From a candidate division Zixibacteria bacterium 4484_95 (GTDB lineage Bacteria; Zixibacteria; MSB-5A5; UBA10806; 4484-95): a stretch of DNA of 39,248 nucleotides. This document shows positions 9,021 through 17,047 of the stretch, one piece after another; within the stretch, counting starts at the first letter, position 1; every line of letters begins with the position of its first letter. The notes under the pieces are model-generated. The model was not told the DNA's origin. It saw nothing but the letters and a program-made list of their open reading frames with translations, and made no database searches. The position numbers were made by a program, and so were the translations under genes. The stretch is taken from contig NATP01000032.1 of NCBI GenBank assembly GCA_002085375.1, forward strand, positions 1-39,248. The letters are read 5' to 3'.

Positions 9021-9587
9021 TTAATAAAGCTTACCGGACTTTATTATGAAAACACCGGCGTCTTTCATTTCCTGAAGAGCTTTTTTGGAATCATCAGGAT
9101 TAACATCGACACCCTTTATGGCATCGGAAATGACAACTACCTCAAATCCCTGTTTGAGGCCATCAAGGGCGGTGGCTTTGACACAATAATCTGTGGCCAG
9201 GCCGGTAATAAATATCCTTCTTATACCATTTTCTTTGAGCTTACCTGACAGATCTGTCCCCTGGAAACCGGAGTAAGCCTCTTTGTTTTTGTCTGTGCCT
9301 TTAAAAATATGTATAGCATTTTCGACTTTGAGTCCGGGATGGAAATCCGCACCTTTGGTATTGGCAACGCAATGAGGAGGCCATATTCCGCCCTGCTTTT
9401 TAAATGATATGTGATCTTCCGGATGCCAATCCTGTGTAGTGTAAACCTTATCGAATTTTGGTATCAGCTGGTTTATGACGGGAATCACTTTATCGCCCTC
9501 TGGCACAGCCAACACCCCACCCGGGCAGAAATCATTCTGTACATCGACTATGATTAAGGCGTCAGTTTTATTATTGATTGTTAACAT
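9021..9587 (-). CDS. pncA: Nicotinamidase
   Basis: A 188-residue isochorismatase-fold nicotinamidase, which converts nicotinamide to nicotinate in NAD salvage. Catalytic Asp15 lies in IVDVQNDFCPGG. Metal ligands lie in TQDWHPEDHISF, followed by GIWPPHCV. A Lys sits in the FKGTDK segment, and the catalytic Cys in ITGLATDYCVKAT. Length is typical. It starts 4 bases after the stop of pncB, its pathway partner, so the two form an operon transcribed leftwards. The next 230 bases downstream are noncoding, with no clear terminator. Confidence 0.95.
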   Translation of the reverse strand: MLTINNKTDALIIVDVQNDFCPGGVLAVPEGDKVIPVINQLIPKFDKVYTTQDWHPEDHISFKKQGGIWPPHCVANTKGADFHPGLKVENAIHIFKGTDKNKEAYSGFQGTDLSGKLKENGIRRIFITGLATDYCVKATALDGLKQGFEVVVISDAIKGVDVNPDDSKKALQEMKDAGVFIIKSGKLY

Positions 9588-9591
9588 TTAC

Positions 9592-10815
9592 TTAATTATC
9601 CACCCTCTCCAGCCTCGGGTTTGGCCTGTATTCCCGGCCTACCTTGGCTAAGTTTTTGCCGTTTAAGCGGACAGCATCAGCGGTAAAATCATAGCGTCCG
9701 GAAAGTATCCAGCTTCCCACAGCATAAATATCCACTGGCACACCGAGTTTCTCGAAACGAGCGATCTTATCAGGATTGAATCCTCCGGAGACAATTATCT
9801 TGACATGGGAAAATCCCTCTTTGTCCAGCGCCTTTCTGACTTTCTCCACCAACAGCGGTGTAACACCATACTTATCCTCATCTTTTAGACCTTTTTCGTT
9901 TTGCAGGGATTTGTCGATCAGGGTTTCCGCGTTATCAAGTCTTACCGCCCATAGTTTATCTTTTAAACGACGGGCAGTTTCAAGAGATGTGTTAACGCAA
10001 TCGTTATCGAAATCGACCAGGCCGACAGCATTTACCTTCGGCATATATTTATGAAATTTTTCGGTTGCCAACGGTGTATCACCGCCGTATGAGGCGATCA
10101 GGGCGTGGGGTATAGTTCCGATTCCACGTTCGCCGAACCATGCGGCCATGGCATCGGTTGCAACTCCTCTGGCGCCACCTATGTGCGAGGCGTAACCATC
10201 TCCGCCCTGAACGGCGAAATGGTCAAACCGGTCAGCAAAAAAGAGAACCTGTTTACCACCAGCGGCTTTTACTACCTGATGAGTATTGGTGGCGATTCTT
10301 GTTCGGCGAGCTAAAACACCAAGATAAAGAGATTCAAGATGGGCGAAAAGCGAATAGTCGCCCTCGATAAGCATGGCTGTTTCCCAGGCAAAGAGCTCAT
10401 CGCCATCATAAAGCGATTTAACCTCGATCTCGTTGAACTTGTCCACCCAAAGCTCGTCGAGTTGATAAGATATATCGTTTTTTACAGCTGTCAGTTTTAA
10501 AAATGTGTCATAGTCGTGGCGATATAGCGCTTTTCTTATCGTGTGTTTAAGTTCAATATAGCGGTCAAATAGTTTGTAAGTTTTTTCATAATCAGAATAA
10601 TAACCGGTGGCGTTTTTTAATATGGCAATGGCTTCATCGGTTCCACAGATTATCACTTTTTCCTTTTTCTGAAAAATCTGGTGAGTGATAATGGGGTGCT
10701 TGTTATCCTGTTCCAGGATTCGTTTGGTTCGCCAGAAATAGATAGCCGAACGATAACCGCGCCTGAACTCCTGCACGGGCAGATCAAAAACTGATGGGTC
10801 AAGTCTTTTTCTCAC
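9592..10815 (-). CDS. pncB: Nicotinate phosphoribosyltransferase
   Basis: A 407-residue nicotinate phosphoribosyltransferase, joining nicotinate to PRPP to give NaMN. Diagnostic segments include GTIPHALIASYGGDTP (the region of the phosphorylated His), GLVDFDNDCVNTSLE, AVRLDN, and IIVSGGFNPDKIARFEKLGV followed by DIYAVGSWI. The start is GTG at 10815; no Shine-Dalgarno sequence precedes it. A consensus promoter places the predicted transcription start on this same base, so the mRNA appears leaderless. With pncA immediately downstream the pair performs two successive steps of nicotinamide recycling. Confidence 0.93.
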   Translation of the reverse strand: MRKRLDPSVFDLPVQEFRRGYRSAIYFWRTKRILEQDNKHPIITHQIFQKKEKVIICGTDEAIAILKNATGYYSDYEKTYKLFDRYIELKHTIRKALYRHDYDTFLKLTAVKNDISYQLDELWVDKFNEIEVKSLYDGDELFAWETAMLIEGDYSLFAHLESLYLGVLARRTRIATNTHQVVKAAGGKQVLFFADRFDHFAVQGGDGYASHIGGARGVATDAMAAWFGERGIGTIPHALIASYGGDTPLATEKFHKYMPKVNAVGLVDFDNDCVNTSLETARRLKDKLWAVRLDNAETLIDKSLQNEKGLKDEDKYGVTPLLVEKVRKALDKEGFSHVKIIVSGGFNPDKIARFEKLGVPVDIYAVGSWILSGRYDFTADAVRLNGKNLAKVGREYRPNPRLERVDN

Positions 10816-10821
10816 ATGAAG

Positions 10822-10850
10822 ATTATATCTTTAAAAAAAAACAGTGTCAA
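10822..10850 (-). promoter_or_regulatory. Consensus promoter of pncB-pncA
   Basis: On the minus strand TTGACA (10850-10845), a 17-base spacer and TATAAT (10827-10822) form a perfect sigma-70-type promoter. A start seven bases past the -10 box is position 10815, exactly the first base of the pncB GTG codon. Confidence 0.8.
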
Positions 10851-10864
10851 CAGCTGAAAATCTT

Positions 10865-10902
10865 TTGACTTTATATGGCTATGTTACTATATTGCCACAT
10901 AG
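10865..10902 (+). promoter_or_regulatory. arsR promoter with inverted-repeat operator
   Basis: TTGACT (10865-10870), 17 bases, then TATATT (10888-10893). The inverted repeat CTATGT-N12-ACATAG (10879-10884 and 10897-10902) surrounds the -10 box, where an ArsR dimer would block polymerase. The predicted start near 10900 is only about 4 bases before the ATG at 10904. The -35 box is 14 bp from the divergent pncB -35 box. Confidence 0.7.
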
Positions 10903-10903
10903 T

Positions 10904-11242
10904 ATGAAAATTATTAATCGCGACTACAGACTGGCAACTTTAAAAGCCGAGGTATTAAAAACCTTAAGTCATCCAACAAGGCTTTTCATTGTGGAGATGC
11001 TTGCCAAAGGCGAGAAATGCGTTTGCGAGCTTAACAGGAACTTGGAGGTTGATCATTCGACGATATCGAAGCACTTATCGGTGTTGAAGAAAGCGGGAGT
11101 GGTTTCCGGACGCAAGGAGGGGTTGAAAGTCTATTACAGACTTGAGGCGCCGTGTATTGTCGATTTCATAAAATGTATCACTAATGTTATTGAAGTAAAG
11201 GCGAAAAGGGATCTATCTATGTTAAAAAGGAGAGGGTTTTAA
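10904..11242 (+). CDS. arsR: ArsR-family metalloid-responsive repressor
   Basis: A 112-residue winged-helix ArsR/SmtB regulator. LSHPTRLFIVEML opens the fold. GEKCVCELNRNLEVDHSTIS carries the C39-x-C41 pair on the helix used by As(III)-sensing ArsR proteins, followed by KHLSVLKKAGVV (recognition helix) and the GLKVYYRL wing. An upstream GTG (10844) would extend the protein by 20 residues but would place the promoter inside the gene, so ATG 10904 is preferred. It is the first gene of the metalloid operon and probably represses it through the inverted repeat over its own -10 box. Confidence 0.88.
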   Translation: MKIINRDYRLATLKAEVLKTLSHPTRLFIVEMLAKGEKCVCELNRNLEVDHSTISKHLSVLKKAGVVSGRKEGLKVYYRLEAPCIVDFIKCITNVIEVKAKRDLSMLKRRGF

Positions 11243-11264
11243 AAAGCAAATATAATAGGTGTTA

Positions 11265-11286
11265 GGATAGGCATATTTGTCTATCC
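11265..11286. repeat. Hairpin between arsR and the permease gene
   Basis: GGATAG-N10-CTATCC forms a 6-bp stem in the 61-base gap before the permease ATG. No T-run follows, so it is not a standard terminator; an mRNA processing or operator role is possible. Confidence 0.3.
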
Positions 11287-11303
11287 GAATAATGGATTAA
11301 AAG

Positions 11304-12488
11304 ATGAGAAATGAATTAAAGAAAATTCTGATAATAGCGGTTGTATTTTTGGCGGTTTATTTTTTGCCTATCGGGGAATCGCCTGCTGGGATTCGTTTTC
11401 GAAACGGGTTATTTGAGGCATTTGCTTTGTTGAACGAGTATGCTCGAAAGCATGTTTTGTTATGCCTTGTACCAGCATTTTTTATTGCCGGTGGTATCTC
11501 CGTTTTTCTCAGCCAGGCGTCGGTGATAAGATATTTTGGTGCTAAGGCAAACAGGTGGCTTTCATATTCGATTGCCTCGGTTTCAGGGACTATTCTGGCA
11601 GTTTGTTCATGCACGATATTGCCTCTTTTTGCCGGGATATATTCTCGTGGTGCGGGAATTGGTCCGGCCACCGCATTTTTATATTCCGGTCCTGCGATTA
11701 ATGTGCTTGCTATAATCTTGACCGCTCGTGTCCTGGGGATGGAACTTGGCATTGCCAGGGCGATAGGAGCGATATCGTTTGGTATTACAATCGGGTTGAC
11801 CATGAGTATAATATTTCGCGATAATCAACATCAAAACAATCAGGCTGATAGTTTTAACAGTGAAGACCTTCAGAAACCAAGCCGCCCTTTATGGCAGGAA
11901 ATCGTCTTTTTCGGTTCGATGGTGGGCATTCTGGTTTTTGCCAACCTGAGCAAGCCATCATCAGATAACAGTTTCTGGATGATGATATTCAACTTTAAAT
12001 GGTTTATCACTCTGGCATGTTTGATCTTGCTGGCTTATACTATAGCGTTCTGGTTTAAAAAAGGTGAGTTAACCACCTGGGTAAAATCGACCTGGGAATT
12101 TGTCTGGCTTATTATGCCCATGTTGTTTTTCGGGATATTGATCGCTGGTTTTCTTATGGGCAGGCCTGATCATGAGGCGGTTATACCATCGTCTTGGGTA
12201 GTTGGTCTGGTGGGCGGGAATTCCATTTGGTCAAATTTGTTTGCCTCAGTTGTTGGCGCATTCATGTATTTTGCCACCTTGACAGAGGTTCCGATATTAC
12301 AGGGTCTTATAGGTGCAGGTATGGGCAAGGGGCCAGCCCTGGCGCTTTTATTGGCAGGCCCAGCATTAAGCCTTCCCAACATGCTGGTCATCCGGCAGGT
12401 TATCGGCGTGAAAAAGACGGTTGTTTTTATAACCCTGGTAATATCTCTTTCGACGATTGCCGGGTTGATATATGGGGCTTTCTTTTGA
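11304..12488 (+). CDS. COG0701 permease (ArsP/SO_0444-like)
   Basis: A 394-residue membrane permease of the DUF318/COG0701 family, which includes ArsP (organoarsenical efflux) and the SO_0444-type metal efflux proteins. Two homologous halves are visible, each with a Gly/Pro-rich motif: GIGPATAFLYSGPAINVLAI and GKGPALALLLAGPALSLPNM. The first half also has AVCSCTILPLFAGIY, with a CSC pair suited to thiolate metal binding. About eight to ten membrane helices are expected. It sits between arsR and two small CxxC redox proteins, an arrangement typical of this permease family. The cargo is probably a metalloid or soft metal and cannot be fixed from sequence. Confidence 0.82.
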   Translation: MRNELKKILIIAVVFLAVYFLPIGESPAGIRFRNGLFEAFALLNEYARKHVLLCLVPAFFIAGGISVFLSQASVIRYFGAKANRWLSYSIASVSGTILAVCSCTILPLFAGIYSRGAGIGPATAFLYSGPAINVLAIILTARVLGMELGIARAIGAISFGITIGLTMSIIFRDNQHQNNQADSFNSEDLQKPSRPLWQEIVFFGSMVGILVFANLSKPSSDNSFWMMIFNFKWFITLACLILLAYTIAFWFKKGELTTWVKSTWEFVWLIMPMLFFGILIAGFLMGRPDHEAVIPSSWVVGLVGGNSIWSNLFASVVGAFMYFATLTEVPILQGLIGAGMGKGPALALLLAGPALSLPNMLVIRQVIGVKKTVVFITLVISLSTIAGLIYGAFF

Positions 12489-12501
12489 TTGGAGAAAGAC
12501 A

Positions 12502-12741
12502 ATGATGAGGATTCAAATCTTGGGCGCTGGATGTCACAGATGTAGAAAATTGGCAGCCAATATAGAGATTGCAACAAAGGAACTTGGTTTGGAATGCACG
12601 ATCGAGAAGGTTACAAATATACAGAAGATAATGGAGTATGGCGTAATAATGACACCTGTGCTGGTTGTCGATGGGGCAGTGAAGATTGTTGGTAAAGTCC
12701 CGGATATAGATGAGGTCAAAAGGTTACTTTCATCAATTTGA
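12502..12741 (+). CDS. Small thioredoxin-like redox protein (TIGR00412-like)
   Basis: A 79-residue thioredoxin-fold protein with a redox motif C-H-R-C in ILGAGCHRCRKLAAN, then GVIMTPVLVVDG with the cis-Pro segment, then VKIVGKVPDIDEVKRLL. This is the compact 'redox-active disulfide protein' type that accompanies COG0701 permeases. ATG 12502 is chosen because GGAGA precedes it by seven bases; an earlier in-frame ATG (12472) lies inside the permease gene. It probably delivers electrons or metal(loid) to the permease, by inference from context. Confidence 0.85.
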   Translation: MMRIQILGAGCHRCRKLAANIEIATKELGLECTIEKVTNIQKIMEYGVIMTPVLVVDGAVKIVGKVPDIDEVKRLLSSI

Positions 12742-12767
12742 GGTTTTAGTAAAGAGAGACAAGAATA

Positions 12768-13244
12768 ATGGAATATAACATAACACAAATACAGGTGGGG
12801 TCGCATCGGGTAGGTATGATCGGTCTGAAGAAAGTGTTTACCGAGGTTCAATCGTTAAATCTTTCCGAGCCTGAGAAGATCATGAATGAGATAATAAACC
12901 GGACTAAACGGTCGAATTATATCCCGATCGAAGCTGAATCCGAGTATGCTGAAGCTTTATTGCTCGAATACCGTCGCTTTCTGGGAGAGCAAATTGAGGA
13001 AAAGCGTGGTGTAATAGAGATACGTATTCTCGGTCCGGGGTGTCCGCGGTGTGAGGAGTTAGTAAACCATGTAATGACTGCAGTTGCAGAGCTTGAATTG
13101 CCAGCTGATGTTCAGCACATCCGCGACCTGAAACAAATTGCCAATTATGGCCCTGTTTCAACTCCGGCTCTAGTTATTAACGGGGTAATAAATGTCATGG
13201 GGAAAGTGCCATCGGTTGAACAGTTGAAAAGGATGATGGTTTAG
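12768..13244 (+). CDS. Two-domain thioredoxin-like protein
   Basis: A 158-residue protein. The C-terminal ~80 residues repeat the fold of the preceding gene (ILGPGCPRCEELVNHVM with a C-P-R-C motif, then PVSTPALVINGVI and MGKVPSVEQLKRMM). The N-terminal ~75 residues form a separate alpha/beta domain (GSHRVGMIGLKKVFTEV, then EYAEALLLEYRRFLGE). I recognise this domain as one often found attached to such thioredoxins, without known function. The gene probably arose by duplication of the neighbouring small thioredoxin plus domain gain. It is in operon with the permease. Confidence 0.8.
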   Translation: MEYNITQIQVGSHRVGMIGLKKVFTEVQSLNLSEPEKIMNEIINRTKRSNYIPIEAESEYAEALLLEYRRFLGEQIEEKRGVIEIRILGPGCPRCEELVNHVMTAVAELELPADVQHIRDLKQIANYGPVSTPALVINGVINVMGKVPSVEQLKRMMV

Positions 13245-13351
13245 ATTTTGGAATGAATAAAAACCACCAATCGATTACCTCATAACGGCTAAGACATATT
13301 TTAACAGGTTAGTGAGACCATTAAAAATTAAAAGATTAGGAGTGATCAAAA

Positions 13352-13873
13352 ATGAAACTAAAAGCAGTAACTATTACAGTATTTGTAATGTTTCTTCTTG
13401 CCAGCGCTGTTTGTCTGGGACAAGAGGCCAATAAGCAAGATATTAATCAGGAAGAAAAAATCGAAACTAAGGAGATTCCCGACACAATCACTACAGTTAA
13501 AGATTCTATAGAAACAGATGGTATACCGGAGCAACTCCATAAAGTCATTGCATACTATTTTCATGGCTCACGGCGTTGCTCATCATGTAGAAAAATTGAG
13601 GCATACTCACAGGAAGCTATTGAACAAGGTTTTGCTAATGAGTTGGAAGAGGGGAAACTGGAATGGATTGTCATTAACACTGATTTACCTCAAAATAAGC
13701 GTTTTGTAGAGGACTACCAGCTCTATACCAAATCGCTCATTATTTCAAAGGTTGAAAATGGAAAGCAAATCGAGTGGAAGAATCTTGAAAAGGTGTGGGA
13801 GCTTCTTCGAAATAAGAAGGCCTTTTTAAAATACGTGCAGGATGAGGTTCGCGCCTTACTTGGAGAGAATTGA
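13352..13873 (+). CDS. arsF: ArsF-family exported thioredoxin-like protein
   Basis: A 173-residue protein with an N-terminal signal segment (residues 1-24, ending CLGQEA), an acidic linker, and a thioredoxin-like domain holding the redox motif C-S-S-C in YFHGSRRCSSCRKIEAYS. It resembles the ArsF family, named as a subunit of the nitrophenyl-arsenical reducing system. It is likely periplasmic or membrane-tethered. AGGAG lies nine bases before the ATG. Its TGA shares one base with the ATG of arsG, so the pair is translationally coupled. Activity on aromatic arsenicals is family knowledge and is not shown by this sequence. Confidence 0.78.
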   Translation: MKLKAVTITVFVMFLLASAVCLGQEANKQDINQEEKIETKEIPDTITTVKDSIETDGIPEQLHKVIAYYFHGSRRCSSCRKIEAYSQEAIEQGFANELEEGKLEWIVINTDLPQNKRFVEDYQLYTKSLIISKVENGKQIEWKNLEKVWELLRNKKAFLKYVQDEVRALLGEN

Positions 13874-14565
13874 TGGACTCATTTCTTCTGGGCATTACAT
13901 CAGCAATCTGGTTAGGGATTTTGACTTCAATTAGTCCTTGCCCATTGGCAACAAATATAGCCGCAATCTCCTATATCGGAAAGCGGTTAGCGAATCCGCG
14001 CCTTGTTTTTCTATCGGGCCTTCTTTATATGCTCGGCAGGATGCTTGCTTATCTGATTCTTGGAATTATACTTGTTGCAGGCGCTCTGTCCATCCCGAAA
14101 CTATCCTATTTCTTACAGGAAAATATTAATAAATACCTTGGCCCAATTCTGATTATAGCAGGGATTTTTCTTTTGGAACTTTTACCATTAAATATTACTG
14201 GATTTGGATTGAGTCGGAGGATGCAGGGACACGTTGAGGATTACGGTATCTGGGGAGCGTTTCTGCTCGGAATCATTTTTGCGCTCTCATTCTGTCCTAT
14301 TTCAGCCGCACTCTTTTTTGGCAGTCTTATCCCCTTATCCATAAAGTATGATTCCGGTTTCATATTACCCTCGTTATTCGGGATTGGTACTTCTTTGCCA
14401 GTTATACTGTTTGCGTTCCTGATAGGTCTTAGCACCAGGCTTGTCAGCAAGGTGTTCAACAGGCTCACTCAGGTGGAGTTGTGGGCACGACGTATCACGG
14501 GCGTTATTTTCGTTCTGGTAGGTTTATATTATTCACTGGTGTATATTTTTCGTATTAGTTTGTAA
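13873..14565 (+). CDS. arsG: ArsG/CcdA-like membrane redox transporter
   Basis: A 230-residue membrane protein of the DsbD/CcdA type with about six helices. Two Cys-Pro motifs, ISPCPLATNIAAISYI and LSFCPISAALFFG, occupy the positions of the paired cysteines that carry electrons across the membrane. It matches the ArsG-type permease found with ArsF. ATG 13873 overlaps the arsF stop (TGATG); an in-frame TTG one codon earlier is less likely. The natural role would be electron transfer from the cytoplasm to exported ArsF, or arsenical export as proposed for ArsG. Confidence 0.78.
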   Translation: MDSFLLGITSAIWLGILTSISPCPLATNIAAISYIGKRLANPRLVFLSGLLYMLGRMLAYLILGIILVAGALSIPKLSYFLQENINKYLGPILIIAGIFLLELLPLNITGFGLSRRMQGHVEDYGIWGAFLLGIIFALSFCPISAALFFGSLIPLSIKYDSGFILPSLFGIGTSLPVILFAFLIGLSTRLVSKVFNRLTQVELWARRITGVIFVLVGLYYSLVYIFRISL

Positions 14566-14617
14566 CCAGGAGAAATGATTGACATTGAGTGAGAATGTAA
14601 ATGAAAGTAAATAAAGC

Positions 14618-15079
14618 ATGAGTTCTTCGACCATTAAAAGACTTTCCTTTTTGGACAGATATCTAACCATCTGGATATTTTTAGCGATGGGAATCGGTGT
14701 TGGCGGAGGGTATTTTTACCCGGGCGTAGCAGATTTCTGGAATCAATTTAGCGTGGGTACTACCAATATTCCAATCGCTGTTGGACTAATCCTCATGATG
14801 TATCCTCCTTTGGCTAAAGTTCGTTATGAGGAAATGGGCGAGGTGTTTAAGAACTTTAAAATTCTGGGTTTAAGCTTATTACAAAACTGGGTAATCGGGC
14901 CGATATTAATGTTTTTTCTGGCAATAGCTTTTTTCCCTGCTTATCCAGAATACATGGTTGGCCTTATTATGATTGGGCTTGCCCGATGCATCGCTATGGT
15001 GATCGTCTGGAACGATCTTGCCCACGGTGATCCTGAATATGCTGCAGGTCTAGTCGCTTTTAATTCTGTATTAAGATGA
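14618..15079 (+). pseudogene. acr3: ACR3-type arsenite efflux permease, truncated after 153 residues
   Basis: The first 150 residues match the N-terminal part of ACR3 arsenite/H+ antiporters: [45 protein letters not shown] and [19 protein letters not shown]. The essential Cys of the family is retained as C124. Family members are about 350 residues. Here the frame ends just after [10 protein letters not shown] and the remaining ~200 residues with five or so helices are absent. No other frame downstream encodes them before the FmdE-like gene. Arsenite export by this protein is unlikely. A 5-codon ORF with its own GGAGA box (14575-14592) lies just upstream. Confidence 0.85.
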
Positions 15080-15130
15080 CATATGAAAAATTTCCATCCC
15101 GAAACATAAAAATGGGTAATCTGGTATGAG

Positions 15131-15643
15131 GTGCTATATGGAATTATAAAAGAACGCGCTTCCAATAAAGAGCTGTTTTGTTATGTAGAAACCGGCTCGG
15201 ACCATGCCACGATGTGTTTTGTTGATGGTGTCCAGGTTTCTACTGGTTGTACCTATGGCAAGAGCAACCTGGTAAAGCTCGAATATGGGAAAAATGCCAT
15301 AAATTTAATCGATGTGAAAACCAAGAAAAAAGTCCGCGTAAAGCTTAATCCGGAATTTCAAAAGAGAGGTTTGGCCTCGGAATTTGTTAAATTGCGCGCT
15401 AAGGGAATAGAGCCAAAAGATATAAAACCTGAAATCGTTGACCCTTTAATCGAGAAGATAATTTCCCTGCCGGATGAGGAATTGCTAATAGTGGGTGATG
15501 TTCACAACGTAGATTTTGCTTCACCCAAGGGTTCTTTTGAATGGCATGAATGTGCTAACTGTGGAGAGATTGTTTTTGCCACAAAAATAAGAATAGTTAA
15601 CGGCAAGCATGTCTGTATTCCCTGCTCAGGTTATACAGCATAA
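15131..15643 (+). CDS. FmdE-like protein with zinc ribbon, N-terminus missing
   Basis: A 170-residue protein of the FmdE (formylmethanofuran dehydrogenase subunit E-like) family. VDGVQVSTGCTYGKSNL is the family core, followed by LEYGKNAINLIDVKT. The C-terminus is a zinc ribbon (WHECANCGEIVFATKIRI, then HVCIPCSGY). Family members normally begin with a His-rich segment (HGH followed by a Cys-Pro-Gly or similar) about 40 residues before this point, and this is absent. The only start is GTG 15131, with the same frame closed by TAA at 15107. It lies directly after the truncated acr3, so the two losses may share one deletion. A methanogenesis role is not implied; bacterial homologues are poorly understood. 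Confidence 0.65.
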   Translation: MLYGIIKERASNKELFCYVETGSDHATMCFVDGVQVSTGCTYGKSNLVKLEYGKNAINLIDVKTKKKVRVKLNPEFQKRGLASEFVKLRAKGIEPKDIKPEIVDPLIEKIISLPDEELLIVGDVHNVDFASPKGSFEWHECANCGEIVFATKIRIVNGKHVCIPCSGYTA

Positions 15644-15685
15644 ATAAAAAAGCTTAGGGCATTTTTGAAAATATAGGAATTTTAA

Positions 15686-16435
15686 TTGACTATCTCGATA
15701 ATAGCAGGACTGATAACACTTGCTTTTACGACTTTGCTAACAATTGCCGGTGTGGGAGCAGCCTTTATCCTGATACCTGTATTTATCGCTCTGGGAGTGG
15801 ATATCCATGTATCGATGGCTACAGCACTATTACTGAATTCAATAGCTATGATTTTTGCCTCTTACAGGTTTATTAAAAAGAAGCTGATAATGTGGAAAAC
15901 TGCTATTCCGATACTGGTTATCGCTACAATTTTATCACCGATTGGTGCTTTTGTCAGTCAGGGGCTTGACCGTGAGATGTTATTGTGGCTTTTTGTCGGG
16001 TTTTTACTTTTTGCCGCGGGCATGATGCTTTTATATCAATCTAAACAAAGAGAAGAGGAAAGTTCTAAATGGAAACAGGTTATTTACGGCCTGGGTGTGG
16101 GGGCATTCGCTGGATTTTTGGGTGGTCTGCTTGGTGTTGGTGGTGGCAATTTCATCGTTCCCGTTCTGGTCTGGTTGGGATATAACCCGAAGAAAGCCTC
16201 AGCAACAACCTCTTTTATTGTAATTTTTTCATCCTTTTCAGGTTTTTTAGGCCATGCTACAGTTGGCCATATAAACTTTCAATTGTTGTTGTTTACTGCT
16301 CTTGGTTCGGCCGGCGGGGCGCTTATCGGCTCCTGGCTGATGACCGAAAAGCTTAAGCGTCAACAGGTAAAACTTGTCATCGGTATTGTGTTATTGGGAA
16401 TTGCAGCTAAGATGATCTTAAATCTTGTGGGATAA
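15686..16435 (+). CDS. TauE/SafE (TSUP) family membrane permease
   Basis: A 249-residue protein with about eight membrane helices in two repeats, matching the TSUP/TauE-SafE family that exports sulfur-containing or other organic anions. Signature stretches are the N-terminal GVGAAFILIPVFIALGVD and the central GFLGGLLGVGGGNFIVPVLV, followed by PKKASATTSFIVIFSSFSG. The start is TTG at 15686, without a strong ribosome site. It is the last gene of the metalloid gene run, 42 bases after the FmdE-like gene. The position suggests coexpression, but the substrate is unknown. Confidence 0.85.
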   Translation: MTISIIAGLITLAFTTLLTIAGVGAAFILIPVFIALGVDIHVSMATALLLNSIAMIFASYRFIKKKLIMWKTAIPILVIATILSPIGAFVSQGLDREMLLWLFVGFLLFAAGMMLLYQSKQREEESSKWKQVIYGLGVGAFAGFLGGLLGVGGGNFIVPVLVWLGYNPKKASATTSFIVIFSSFSGFLGHATVGHINFQLLLFTALGSAGGALIGSWLMTEKLKRQQVKLVIGIVLLGIAAKMILNLVG

Positions 16436-16450
16436 TCCATAATTAATCAA

Positions 16451-16582
16451 TTGTCGAACGTAAAAACCGCTTTGATTTTAATATTGTTTGCTTTACCAGC
16501 CAGAGTATCGCCGTCAGAAATACAGACGTGTATCAGGATTGAGATCGATTTGATAAGGTCTGATAATGGTCTTTACCGGTAA
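16451..16582 (+). other. Possible 43-codon ORF with signal-like start
   Basis: From TTG 16451 a short frame reads a signal-peptide-like TALILILFALPARVSPSE and stops at 16580-16582. No ribosome site or homology is evident. It could be the decayed start of a secreted protein or chance. The rest of 16583-16728 holds nothing I can identify. Confidence 0.2.
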
Positions 16583-16728
16583 GGCGCTATTGGTTCGGGA
16601 GGTTTAGATTTATATCAATAATAGGCTAGCTGAGGAAATGGAATAAATGTAGCATTACCATGATTGCTATCGGGTAAGTATCTTATCTATTTGACTTCAG
16701 GATGTAGTGTTAATTTTAACTTAGGATA

Positions 16729-16893
16729 TTATTGATAATCGTCTATTTCTTCTTGCCAGTTCTCCTCGTATTTTTCAAGGTCCCCCTCGATTTCTTCTTT
16801 GGCAGCTAAAAGGCACTCGCGTGAACAGTACTCCTCGCCATCATAGACAAAAGATCTTCCCTTGATAAACTCATCACAATAAGCGCAGAACAT
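16729..16893 (-). CDS. 54-residue zinc-finger-like protein
   Basis: A short minus-strand gene with an ideal ribosome site (GGAGG, eight bases before the ATG at 16893). The product starts MFCAYCDEFIKGRSF and continues YDGEEYCSRECLLAAKEE. It therefore has two C-x2/3-C pairs (CAYC and CSREC) forming a treble-clef/MYM-like zinc knuckle, followed by an acidic Glu/Asp-rich helical tail. No neighbour is clearly in the same operon. Such tiny zinc proteins often bind nucleic acid or partner proteins; no function can be assigned. Coding status is supported by the ribosome site and the symmetric Cys pattern. Confidence 0.7.
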   Translation of the reverse strand: MFCAYCDEFIKGRSFVYDGEEYCSRECLLAAKEEIEGDLEKYEENWQEEIDDYQ

Positions 16894-17047
16894 TTCAGCC
16901 TCCATTATTGTTTATGGCTTAGGTTTTATCCTGTCGTTAAATGTTATCATCAAATTTGATATATTTTTCGGATAACAGTTAAAAATATTTACTTTTTTAT
17001 GAAAAATTTTTGCGCCTAGCTGAAACTTTTCCTGCTTAATTAATTCA

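Noticed and set aside
11251-11256. TATAAT as a second promoter before the permease gene
   Set aside because: No -35-like sequence 16-18 bases upstream.
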